From the NCBI RefSeq assembly GCF_002027705.1, contig NZ_MBTG01000005.1:124001-188000 (forward strand): DNA of 64,000 nt, written 5' to 3'. The number at the start of each line of letters is the position of its first letter. Position 1 is the stretch's first letter. The stretch comes from Paenibacillus ferrarius (GTDB lineage: Bacteria; Bacillota; Bacilli; Paenibacillales; NBRC-103111). The notes beneath the pieces were generated by a model. The model was not told the origin of the DNA, made no database searches, and was given only the letters and a program-made list of their open reading frames with translations. The position numbers were made by a program, and so were the translations under genes. This document shows, one piece after another, positions 1 through 8,089 of this stretch.

Positions 1-505
1 AACTTTCAATAGCGCTCTGCACGCTTAACTGTTCTGTCCCTGTACCTTCGACAAGATCCAGCAGCAGCTTTTCTTTCCATAATGGCTGGGCGCTTGCCGA
101 TTGCTTCTCTTCCCTGTTGGGAGACGCCTCTTCTATGGCTTCCTTCACCTTCATCAAAGCTTGTTCGAAATCTCGCGGCATCATATCCGACTTGATTAAA
201 TATTCCGAAACCCCATAGCGGATCGCTTCCTTGGCATATTGAAAATCCTCCAAATTGCTGAGAATCAGGATTTTCATGTGGGGGCTAAATTTACGCACTT
301 CTGAAATTAAACCAATCCCGTCCATTATTGGCATTTTGATATCGGTAATCAGAATATCCGGCGGCTCCTGGCGGATGAACGCAAGGGCTTCTTGCCCGTT
401 GGCTGCTTCCCCAATAACGGTTAACCCCATCTTTTCCCACTCGATCATAGACCGAATCCCATACCTGACAATATATTCATCTTCGACAATCACGACGCTA
501 AACAT
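1..505 (-). CDS. Response regulator, YesN/AraC type (3' part cut off by window edge)
   Basis: The protein starts at an ATG at 505 preceded by an AGGTGGA ribosome binding site and runs off the left edge, so only about 168 N-terminal residues are visible. They form a receiver domain: the acidic pair in VIVEDEY near residue 10, the phospho-acceptor Asp in LITDIKMP near residue 55, and the conserved Lys in YLIKSD near residue 105. A C-terminal AraC-type DNA-binding domain is expected but lies outside the window. It begins 10 bases after the stop of the kinase gene, so it is co-transcribed with it. In this family the pair senses an extracellular sugar and activates the linked CUT1 transporter genes. 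The identity is secure; the inducer is unknown. Confidence 0.9.
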   Translation of the reverse strand, partial: MFSVVIVEDEYIVRYGIRSMIEWEKMGLTVIGEAANGQEALAFIRQEPPDILITDIKMPIMDGIGLISEVRKFSPHMKILILSNLEDFQYAKEAIRYGVSEYLIKSDMMPRDFEQALMKVKEAIEEASPNREEKQSASAQPLWKEKLLLDLVEGTGTEQLSVQSAIES

Positions 506-515
506 GAATCTCCAC

Positions 516-2360
516 CTACTCCATATAAGGAAGCCGAATACCGATTCGCGTACCGGTTCCAAGTTCACTTTGAATGTCTAAGCCATACATTTTACCACAG
601 ATCAGTTTGATGCGTTCATCCACATTCGATAAACCGATGCCACCGAGCTTTTCACCCGATGTCTCTTGATGTGTACGAAGGCTCTTTACAAGCGATGGCT
701 CCATCCCGCAGCCGTTATCCGCTACTTCAAACCTGATGCCGCCCCCGGGATGCAGGCTACAACGAATATGAATCTCACCGCCTGATTCCCGCTCGGTAAA
801 CGCATGGAGAATGGCATTCTCCACAATCGGCTGCAAAATCAGTTTCGGCGTTCGGAGTGTGCGAACATCTTCTTCCAGATATACGAACGTTTCAATATGG
901 AAGTTGAATCTGAATTTTTGAATGCCCAGATAACACTGTACATGTTCAATCTCTTCTTCAACCGTAACCGTCTCTTCGCCTTTGCCTAAACTGATACGGA
1001 GCAGTCTGGATAACAGACTAACCATTTCTGCGGCATTATTCGCTTTCTGCAACAAGGCTGTCCATTTAATAATATCCAGCGTGTTATATAGAAAATGAGG
1101 GTTGATTTGTGCCTGCAGTGCTTTCAACTCTGCTACGCGTTTATGGTTCTGTTCTTCATAGACCGCTTTAAGCAGCTCATCAATTCTGGCAACCATATAA
1201 TTAAAATTCTCGCCTAATATATCAAATTCATCATTGCGCCGTTTGGCCTTGAATCTAACGCTAAGATCTCCCGACATTACCTGGCGCATCAGACGGATCA
1301 TTTTCAAGATTGGATTAGAAATCGAATTCGCCAAAAATATGGCCGTTAAGATCGAAAACAGAATACAGATCAACGCAATAATCATAATAATTTGCAACAG
1401 ACGATTGGTATCTTTATACAACGATGATTCCGAGATGACATTGACCACAATCCAATCGTTCGTATGCAATTTCTTATAATTGACAATCAGCCGCTGACCG
1501 TCATGCTTGAGCGGAAAGGCCAACTCCTCCGAAGGCTTACGAAATATTTGGCTGTAACCGCTTTCTCCCAACACCTGTTTGACACTCTTGCCAAGCAGTT
1601 GGCTGTCTGGATAAGAAATAATTTGTCCGCTTCCGTCAATAACAAAGCTTTGGATATCCATGTTGCTCTTCGTCGTCTTATCACCGATTTCTTTGAGCAC
1701 ATCTTCGCGAATGTCCAACACGGCAATAATGCCTACCGGACTATCATCTGAAGTCTTATAAATTTGTTTGGCCAAAGAGAACACATGGACATTCTGTGAA
1801 TTCAAACTGTCTACATACGTACCCAGACGGGTTGGAAACCAGCGAAAATTGCTCCCGTCCTCCAACGTCCGAAGGAACGGTGAAACTTTCTCATTCGAGC
1901 GGTCGTTCCAGCGATAAATCCCTTTGATGTAATGCTTCGGAGACAGGAAGGAGATCGACTGCAAATCCTGATTAATCGCAATGATCGTTGAAAGCTTCGT
2001 CGTAAGTGAAAGAGAGTCCAAATCATACTGCGCAGCATCTGTTCGATCTAGGACTCGCAGCATCGAGACAATGTCGTTGTTGCCTACGACCTGCATCATC
2101 ATATCTTTGTATATCCCAAGTCGGGTGTCGATATTTTCGGCTGTTTGCCTCAATAATTGTTCCGAGTACTCCGTCACCTTCTTGTTAATCGTTGATTTGG
2201 AAATCGAAAATGACATAAAACCCATGGCGAGCAGCGGCGTTAAGGAAAACAGAAATAAAAGCAGCATCCATTTGTAGCGTATGCTGCTCGTCCATATATT
2301 CATCCATGAGATGTAGCGATTCCACTTCGATTTGTTAGTCTTCCCTGCTGTTGGGGTCAT
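516..2360 (-). CDS. Membrane sensor histidine kinase, YesM type
   Basis: This 614-residue two-component kinase has a transmembrane helix at about residues 31-51 and an extracytoplasmic sensing region of about 280 residues (dCACHE-like by position). A second helix follows at about 328-348, then a HAMP-like stretch, the His_kinase motif NPHFLYNTLD with the phospho-acceptor His, and an HATPase domain with ADNGCGM. This is the standard layout of YesM/LytS-like kinases. An AAAGGG site precedes the ATG. It follows the second permease gene by 35 bases and precedes its cognate regulator by 10 bases, so transport and sensing genes form one operon. The ligand is probably a sugar seen outside the cell, possibly through the binding protein, which is inference. 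Confidence 0.93.
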   Translation of the reverse strand: MTPTAGKTNKSKWNRYISWMNIWTSSIRYKWMLLLFLFSLTPLLAMGFMSFSISKSTINKKVTEYSEQLLRQTAENIDTRLGIYKDMMMQVVGNNDIVSMLRVLDRTDAAQYDLDSLSLTTKLSTIIAINQDLQSISFLSPKHYIKGIYRWNDRSNEKVSPFLRTLEDGSNFRWFPTRLGTYVDSLNSQNVHVFSLAKQIYKTSDDSPVGIIAVLDIREDVLKEIGDKTTKSNMDIQSFVIDGSGQIISYPDSQLLGKSVKQVLGESGYSQIFRKPSEELAFPLKHDGQRLIVNYKKLHTNDWIVVNVISESSLYKDTNRLLQIIMIIALICILFSILTAIFLANSISNPILKMIRLMRQVMSGDLSVRFKAKRRNDEFDILGENFNYMVARIDELLKAVYEEQNHKRVAELKALQAQINPHFLYNTLDIIKWTALLQKANNAAEMVSLLSRLLRISLGKGEETVTVEEEIEHVQCYLGIQKFRFNFHIETFVYLEEDVRTLRTPKLILQPIVENAILHAFTERESGGEIHIRCSLHPGGGIRFEVADNGCGMEPSLVKSLRTHQETSGEKLGGIGLSNVDERIKLICGKMYGLDIQSELGTGTRIGIRLPYME

Positions 2361-2395
2361 CGCAACAACCCTTTCTACGTTAGAGGATCTTTCCT

Positions 2396-3208
2396 TTACC
2401 CTTTAATTCCTGACATTGCCACACCTTGCACGATATGACGCTGCAAAAGCACGAAAACCAGAATAGTGGGTATCGCTGCAATCGCGCTGGCTGCCATAAT
2501 GAGATTCAAGGACATCGTATTATTCGACAAAAAGGTTGGCAGTCCTGCTGAGAGAATCATATTCTCTTGCGAGGTAATCGACAAATACGGCCACAGGAAA
2601 TTGTTCCACGATAAGATGAAGTAAAAAATACCCACAGAGACCATCGCCGATTTCGTAAGCGGTAAGCAAATCCGCGACCACAGCCCAAAATTCCTGCAGC
2701 CGTCAATTTGTGCTGCCTCTATGTAGTCCTTTGGAACGCCATCCATGAACTGCTTTAGCAGCAAAATACCTATGGGATTCGTCAATCCTGGGAGAATAAT
2801 CGCCCAGATGTTATCGATGAGTTTCAGATGCAGCGTCGTTTCATACAGCGGAATGAGGATCGCTTCCGTTGGAATAAGCAAGCCTGAAACAATGAGCAGA
2901 AAGAACAACCCTTTGGATTTAAATGCTAATTTGGAAAAGGAAAAGGCTGCCAATGAGCTGAAAAATAAGGAAAGAATCGTTGTTATCACGCCGATCGTGA
3001 AGCTGTTCCAAGTCCACCTCAATATTTGCGAATCTTTCAACACTTTAGCATAATTAGCCATATTTAGATCAGTGAATTTCAACCAGTCCTGAAGTGTGTA
3101 TACATAGACACCGTCCGGTTTAAGCGACACCAGCAGCATCCAGATCAGGGGAAAAATAAAGACAAGGGCAAGCACCACGGCGATGACGTTAAGTGCGATT
3201 GGTTTCAT
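2396..3208 (-). CDS. CUT1 sugar ABC transporter permease, MalG-like
   Basis: This is a 270-residue integral membrane protein with about six hydrophobic helices. The permease loop that contacts the ATPase shows as EAAQIDGCRNFGLWSRICLPL, near residues 159-180, matching the EAAxxDG pattern of binding-protein-dependent permeases. The C-terminus ends in VAMSGIKG, typical of MalG/LacG-like CUT1 subunits. The start has an excellent GGAGG site. It lies 13 bases after the MalF-like partner and before the sensor kinase. No ATPase gene is present in this operon, so the pair presumably uses a shared MsmX-type ATPase. Confidence 0.93.
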   Translation of the reverse strand: MKPIALNVIAVVLALVFIFPLIWMLLVSLKPDGVYVYTLQDWLKFTDLNMANYAKVLKDSQILRWTWNSFTIGVITTILSLFFSSLAAFSFSKLAFKSKGLFFLLIVSGLLIPTEAILIPLYETTLHLKLIDNIWAIILPGLTNPIGILLLKQFMDGVPKDYIEAAQIDGCRNFGLWSRICLPLTKSAMVSVGIFYFILSWNNFLWPYLSITSQENMILSAGLPTFLSNNTMSLNLIMAASAIAAIPTILVFVLLQRHIVQGVAMSGIKG

Positions 3209-3221
3209 TGTTCATCCTCCG

Positions 3222-4142
3222 TCAATCTTTACTCTCTGTTAATTTAAATTGAATAACGGCAATCAGCAGCATGATCACGCAAAATACGATCGACTGTGCG
3301 GAAGCTAGACCAAACATATCCTTTTTGAAACCCGTGACATAGATATATCGAATCATCGTATTCGTGGTGTCGCCTGGACCACCGCCAGTCATGATTTGTA
3401 CTTGCCCGAATAGCTTCAAGCAAGAAATAATTTGATAGAAAACTTGTATTTTCATGACTCTCGACAAGCCTGGCAGTGTAATATGCCGAAACTGCTTCCA
3501 AGCTCCCGCGCCATCTATTTTCGCAGCTTCATAATGATCCGTAGGTATTTCTTGTAATCCTGCCAGGAACAAAACCATGACGAACCCGACTGTCCACCAA
3601 TCGGTCGCAAGCGTGATTGCCCACCAGACAAAGTGTTTATCCGTAAGCCAGTGAATATCTCCGGGAAGCCCAATGACCTTCAGAAGCGCGTTAATCGGCC
3701 CATATTTGGAGTCGAACAGACGAAGCCAAATAAAGCTGATAACGGATACGGACAGCACGTAGGGCAGAAAAAACATAGAACGTATTGCCGTGCGAAACCG
3801 AATATTTTGATTAATGATAAGCGCCAAAATGAGTCCTAGCACGATGACCGTGGGTGCACAGATAAGAACAAAATAAAAGGAATGCCACACATACAAGTAA
3901 AAGTTTTGATCGGTGAAAATCTTCTTATAATTGGCGAAGCCGACATACTTCTGCATGCCCTGAATGCCCCACACATGCAAGCTCATCCAAGCTCCGCGAC
4001 ACACCGGCCAGAGATAAAATATGGCAAACGGAATGAGGAACGGCAGCAGATAAAGGATAGCTTTCAATTCAGTAACGAAACGTAATGAAAATGGTTTGCG
4101 GAGGATCAATGTCCTTTCGCGCTCTCTCACATTAATCTCCAT
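3222..4142 (-). CDS. CUT1 sugar ABC transporter permease, MalF-like
   Basis: This membrane protein of 306 residues has six hydrophobic segments and the EAAKIDGAGAWKQF loop near residue 205, the MalF-type contact site for the ATPase. A longer frame begins at a TTG at 4169, but the ATG at 4142 is chosen because AAGGAGA sits seven bases upstream, whereas the TTG has no visible ribosome binding site. It forms the translocation pore with the MalG-like subunit encoded 13 bases downstream and receives sugar from the lipoprotein encoded just upstream. Confidence 0.92.
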   Translation of the reverse strand: MEINVRERERTLILRKPFSLRFVTELKAILYLLPFLIPFAIFYLWPVCRGAWMSLHVWGIQGMQKYVGFANYKKIFTDQNFYLYVWHSFYFVLICAPTVIVLGLILALIINQNIRFRTAIRSMFFLPYVLSVSVISFIWLRLFDSKYGPINALLKVIGLPGDIHWLTDKHFVWWAITLATDWWTVGFVMVLFLAGLQEIPTDHYEAAKIDGAGAWKQFRHITLPGLSRVMKIQVFYQIISCLKLFGQVQIMTGGGPGDTTNTMIRYIYVTGFKKDMFGLASAQSIVFCVIMLLIAVIQFKLTESKD

Positions 4143-4239
4143 GGTTATTCTCCTTGTATCTTTATACAAAGCACGGGTGAAGCTGCCGTCTTCCTAAACC
4201 GGAAGCCGCACCCGCTTCTTGCTGATCTTGCTGATTAAC

Positions 4240-5553
4240 TTAATTCGCAATAATATCGTTGATTTGCTTCTCCATCAACTTCAGGCCTTCTTCAGGCGTT
4301 TGCTTGCTGAAAATAATATTTTGCAGCGACTCTGATACCGTCGTAATAATTGTCGTATATTTATCGGTTTTTGGCGCGAACTTCACCGTTTTTTGAGCTT
4401 CAATAAAGAAGTTGCGATACGGCAGTTTTTTGTACTCATCGCTGTTGGTAACCACGCTGTTGGCCGGTACATGTCCTGCTTGGCCCCACGTTTTTCCGCC
4501 AATTTCCGAGAAATACTTCATGAACTTCGCAGCAGCTTCTTGTTTCTCAGGCGTAACATAGGATGGAACGACGAGCAAATGAGAACTTGCCCAATGCGTC
4601 TGACTGCCAAAGATAGCCGGCAGCGGCATGGCGCCAATGTTGAGCGCTTTATCATTCAGCAAGAGTCCGGCTTCCCACACGCCGCCGAACCAGAAAGCCG
4701 CTTTCCCGCTGTGGAACGAATCCCAAGGGGTTTTGTCATTCAAATCACTGTATTTGTTGTTGTACAGATCCATATAAAATTTCAATACGTTAAGCGCTTT
4801 ATCATTGTTAATAGCTGCTTTATTTAAATCCGCATTCAACAAATCGCCGCCCGCTTCATAATACAAGTTCAGGAAAGGCTCTTGGAAATAAGGGGTATTC
4901 ACCGCAAGCGCCTGCACATCGGGTACTTTGGCATGAATTTGGGCCAATGTTTTCTTGAATCCATCCGGCGTAAGATCGCCCAGTTTAGGCGTTCCATCGT
5001 CGTTCAACAGCTCCGCTTTTTTCAACAAGTCCTTGTTGTAATAAAACATATGGAAATGTGTATCTAACGGCACGGCATAAGGTTTGCCATCATAAGAGAC
5101 ACTTTTGATATTGGAATCCGAAATCTGTTTCAAATCAAATCCGACCTTTGTCGCTAGTTGGTCGACCGGTACGATTTGCTTCGCTTTTACGAACGGAGAA
5201 ATGCGGTCAACGTGAGCCACGGCCACGTCAGGCCCTTTGGAGGAAGATAGAGCTGTGCTGAGCTTCGCATAATACTCATTGGATTCTAGGCGGAGCTGCT
5301 TGACAGTCACTTCCTTTTGAGAATCATTGTAGCCTTTAATAATTTGATCTACGAAATCACCTTCGCCACCGCCAAACATATTCCAAAATGTAATTTCAAC
5401 AGGACTGGTCGATTTGCTCTCTGCCGCTTTGGTTGTCTCTTTCGCTGAGGCACCCGTTGTATTGGTTGCGCTTTCTTTTGTGCTCGAGCAGCCTGAAACT
5501 ACCAACGCAAGCGCAACACTTGCCGTTAGCATACTAGTTAACTTTTTTTTCAT
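4240..5553 (-). CDS. Sugar-binding lipoprotein of CUT1 ABC transporter
   Basis: This 437-residue extracellular solute-binding protein of family 1 has a lipoprotein signal: a hydrophobic stretch at residues 8-20 ending in LVVSGC, with Cys22 as the lipidation site. A low-complexity Ser/Thr/Ala linker follows, then a mature domain with the family landmarks FWNMFGG, KLSTALSSSKGPDVAVAHVD and PYAVPLDTHFHMFYYNK. It is the first gene of the operon with two permeases and the kinase/regulator pair, so it probably captures an oligosaccharide released outside the cell. The sugar cannot be read from the sequence. A weak GAGAGGG site lies 11 bases before the ATG. Confidence 0.93.
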   Translation of the reverse strand: MKKKLTSMLTASVALALVVSGCSSTKESATNTTGASAKETTKAAESKSTSPVEITFWNMFGGGEGDFVDQIIKGYNDSQKEVTVKQLRLESNEYYAKLSTALSSSKGPDVAVAHVDRISPFVKAKQIVPVDQLATKVGFDLKQISDSNIKSVSYDGKPYAVPLDTHFHMFYYNKDLLKKAELLNDDGTPKLGDLTPDGFKKTLAQIHAKVPDVQALAVNTPYFQEPFLNLYYEAGGDLLNADLNKAAINNDKALNVLKFYMDLYNNKYSDLNDKTPWDSFHSGKAAFWFGGVWEAGLLLNDKALNIGAMPLPAIFGSQTHWASSHLLVVPSYVTPEKQEAAAKFMKYFSEIGGKTWGQAGHVPANSVVTNSDEYKKLPYRNFFIEAQKTVKFAPKTDKYTTIITTVSESLQNIIFSKQTPEEGLKLMEKQINDIIAN

Positions 5554-6043
5554 TGTCTTTACAACCCTCTCTCTTGCTGAATTATGATTTGCGAAAGCCT
5601 TTCCATAATCGTGTAAGGGCTTCCTTGGTTATTACTTTACATCGATTAGCGCTCTCCCTAAACCGATAAAAAGATTATCTTTGGGAACAAATTTAAGGTC
5701 TGTCCGAGACAAGCATGTGCCAAAAGTAGACGATCTTAAGATAAGGTGTCAAAAGTAAGATTAAGCAGATTTCAGGTTGCAAAGCATGTGGGTCCAACAT
5801 ACCTAGCAGCAGGACACGGGTATTCTTCTCATTGTAGTTTGTCCAATGAAATCAGCCCTCAAAGGGCTGGGTGCAAGCTTTCATTGGAATTCATGCAGTG
5901 GAAACTTCCATTAAACCTCAAAATGTCTGCTTTTTCAGATAATCCATTGGAGTTTTTCCAGTGAAACCGACTTTCAAGCTCTTCGAACTAGCTTGTATTG
6001 GAATTAATCCAGTGGAACGAGCTTTCACTTCGTCCTTTCTAAT
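5554..6043. other. Intergenic region with degenerate ATTGGA/CCAGTGGAA hairpins
   Basis: No gene is supported here. The part nearest the binding-protein gene should hold its promoter. The half-palindromic motif TGTAAGGGCTTCC at 5612-5624 resembles the one upstream of the propeller gene at 7838. Three diverged hairpins of repeat family A (see 14618-14869) lie at 5879-5904, 5941-5966 and 5995-6018. Their arms read approximately TTTCATTGGA/GCAGTGGAAA, ATCCATTGGA/TCCAGTGAAA and TATTGGA/TCCAGTGGAA. Confidence 0.5.
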
Positions 6044-6086
6044 AAAAAAAGACCGTCAGGGACTAATATGTCCTGACAGTCTTTTT
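6044..6086. terminator. Rho-independent terminator of the propeller gene
   Basis: The arms GACTGTCAGGAC and GTCCCTGACGGTC (minus-strand reading) enclose a six-base loop and are followed by seven Ts. The structure sits 18 bases after the stop of the 6104-7747 gene. The plus-strand side also ends in five Ts, so it could work in both directions. Confidence 0.85.
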
Positions 6087-6103
6087 GTATATTTCGGTAT
6101 GAA

Positions 6104-7747
6104 TCAATTCACTTTGATATTATCAAAGCTCACACTATTGCCGAAGCCGCCGCGAACTCCAATCGTGCCGCTTGCATAAGCAGCATCATTGAAGCTGATC
6201 TTCGCTGTTGTCATATCGCCAACATATACTTTGATATTCCCGTTGTTCACAACGACCTTCATATGATACCAGGTATTCGTCGCGATCGGGGTGTTGACCA
6301 AGCTTAGCTGCGTCCAGCTGTTGTTGAAGCGTCCCAACCAGACTGAGCCCGTTGAATCAATACCCGCTCCATATCCGAGCAGGCTGTCGGCTCCCGTTGA
6401 CGGATTCGTCACGTTGAAGATCAGGCTTCCCTGCCCGGCATTATTGAGCTTAATATCCCCTTCCAGCGTATAGTTGCGGCCAGACGGGTACGGCGTCAGA
6501 ATCGATTTATCTGCGCTGCTCGATGTCAGATTGTACGTTCCGCTGCCCACGTTCCATGTTCCGCCAAAGCGAACCCAACCGTTATCGTTCGCAGAAAAAT
6601 CGTTGGTGTACGCCGTAGTCAGTGCGCCAAATCTGATTTGCACATTGTGCCCGCCAACACTGCGGTCTACGGAATCAATAAAAGCAATTTCATTGGATGC
6701 CGTCTGATAGATGGCTCCCCATAACGTGTTGCCAAAGGCTGAGGGATCATTATTGTACCAAGTATTTCCATAATCATTGCTCATGGATATCACATTCGAA
6801 TTCGAACTAAGCACGAGCCTTCCGTCCGTTAAGGAAATAAGGTAAGGTCCGCCATGCTGATTCGTCGACACTTGCGTACCAATGCCGCTTGCCCATGTCT
6901 TGCCATCACTGCTTTTTTTGTAAAATATATTGCAGTTCTGCGTGCCGCACACTTCAAAAGATACGATGTACTGGCCATTGGCCATCTTCGTCCATACAGG
7001 CATGCCAGGGCGTGCACCAGCATTGCCAGGATCCCACGCCACATAAATTTCACTTCCCCAACTTGCGCCCCCGTTGGTAGAGATTTTCTCCGAAATAATT
7101 TGACTGTACGACGGATTCTCGGTTACGTGCTTCTCATTCGCATACATGACAGCCAATGAACCGTCATCTAATAATCCCATATGCGGTTCGTAGACCCCTT
7201 TGTCCGGATTGCCGAGAGAGCCTGGCGCACCGTTTTTTTCATCGATCGTGCTCAAGTAGCTCCAGTTGCTTCCTCCGTTCGTGCTTTTGTACACTTTCAG
7301 TTGGTACGACTCTTGCCAGCGAACAGAACGCATCGCAAGTAAAATATCGCCATTCGGCAGTTGGGCGAACTGGCCGTTATCCAAGTCCCGTCCATCCTCC
7401 CAAAGTGTGGCCGCTAAGCTCCATGTCCGGCAGTTGTCCGTACTGCGAAACACCTGCTGACGCGTACCTCCCCATGACACTTTGGTGTAGCCATTGTTAT
7501 CATAGATCGCCGCGACAGCAAGCCAGTCGCCATTAGCTAGTTTGATCATCCGCGGATATTCCGAGCCAAACGTACCAGGACTAATGCCCCTAGCATCCGT
7601 GCCACCATCGGTAAATGTGTTGATGTTCGTCACCGTTACTGTAGAACCCCAAGTAATCGGACCATTGGCGGCGAAGGCAGGAACTGCACCAATCATAATC
7701 ATGAGACATACCATTGCTAACAAGGCAGTTAAACTCTTTTTAAACAT
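6104..7747 (-). CDS. Secreted Asp-box (sialidase-fold) propeller protein with C-terminal LamG/CBM66-like domain
   Basis: The 547-residue protein begins with a signal peptide ending in AVPAFA-AN near residue 27, with no lipobox. Residues about 30-380 carry at least five Asp-box motifs (FRSTDNCRTW, YKSTNGGSNW, ISTNGGASW, KKSSDGKTW, MSNDYGNTW), the hallmark of six-bladed sialidase/BNR propellers such as GH33 and GH93. Residues about 385-547 form a jelly-roll of the LamG/CBM66 type (YTLEGDIKL, WYHMKVVVNNGNIKVYV, SFDNIKVN). The product is likely an extracellular exo-glycosidase or glycan-binding protein. I see no FRIP-type Arg motif that would fix it as a sialidase, so an exo-arabinanase-like or uncharacterised activity is equally possible. 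It appears monocistronic. Confidence 0.8.
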   Translation of the reverse strand: MFKKSLTALLAMVCLMIMIGAVPAFAANGPITWGSTVTVTNINTFTDGGTDARGISPGTFGSEYPRMIKLANGDWLAVAAIYDNNGYTKVSWGGTRQQVFRSTDNCRTWSLAATLWEDGRDLDNGQFAQLPNGDILLAMRSVRWQESYQLKVYKSTNGGSNWSYLSTIDEKNGAPGSLGNPDKGVYEPHMGLLDDGSLAVMYANEKHVTENPSYSQIISEKISTNGGASWGSEIYVAWDPGNAGARPGMPVWTKMANGQYIVSFEVCGTQNCNIFYKKSSDGKTWASGIGTQVSTNQHGGPYLISLTDGRLVLSSNSNVISMSNDYGNTWYNNDPSAFGNTLWGAIYQTASNEIAFIDSVDRSVGGHNVQIRFGALTTAYTNDFSANDNGWVRFGGTWNVGSGTYNLTSSSADKSILTPYPSGRNYTLEGDIKLNNAGQGSLIFNVTNPSTGADSLLGYGAGIDSTGSVWLGRFNNSWTQLSLVNTPIATNTWYHMKVVVNNGNIKVYVGDMTTAKISFNDAAYASGTIGVRGGFGNSVSFDNIKVN

Positions 7748-7837
7748 TCAAATTCCCTCCTAATGAACAAAATGTGTCCTACAAACTTGCTCCATTCAGC
7801 GGCCTCTGATCGTGTCCCTCCTTCTGGCAGAGATAAA

Positions 7838-7851
7838 TGTAAGGGCTTACT
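7838..7851. promoter_or_regulatory. Palindrome GTAAG-GG-CTTAC upstream of the propeller gene (cre-like)
   Basis: TGTAAGGGCTTACT has perfect 5-bp arms around GG and lies about 90 bases upstream of the start at 7747. It resembles the CcpA cre element (TGWAANCGNTNWCA) but lacks the central CG. A partial copy, TGTAAGGGCTTCC, lies upstream of the binding-protein gene at 5612-5624. A shared regulator is possible but unproven. Confidence 0.35.
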
Positions 7852-8020
7852 TTTTATATTGTAACGACCCTTCTTCCGTACCAAAACCTATAATCTGCAC
7901 ACATTTGGTGAACATTGTTACGATTTCCAGCCCCTTCAGTGCTTACTTTTGCAACTAGGTGGACAATTTTACGATCCTTACACAATGTTAAGGAAGACTT
8001 TGGATACAGAACACAAAGAA

Positions 8021-8049
8021 GAGCTCGACCTAATAATTAGGCCAAGCTC
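8021..8049 (-). terminator. Terminator-like hairpin after the FAD oxidoreductase gene
   Basis: In the minus-strand reading, GAGCTTGGCCTAAT pairs with ATTAGGTCGAGCTC around a very short loop and is followed by TTCTTT. It begins about 40 bases after the stop at 8090. The T-run is interrupted, so termination may be moderate. Confidence 0.6.
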
Positions 8050-8089
8050 CCTATTGATGATATTCTCTCACTTCCAGTTGGACGCCCAG

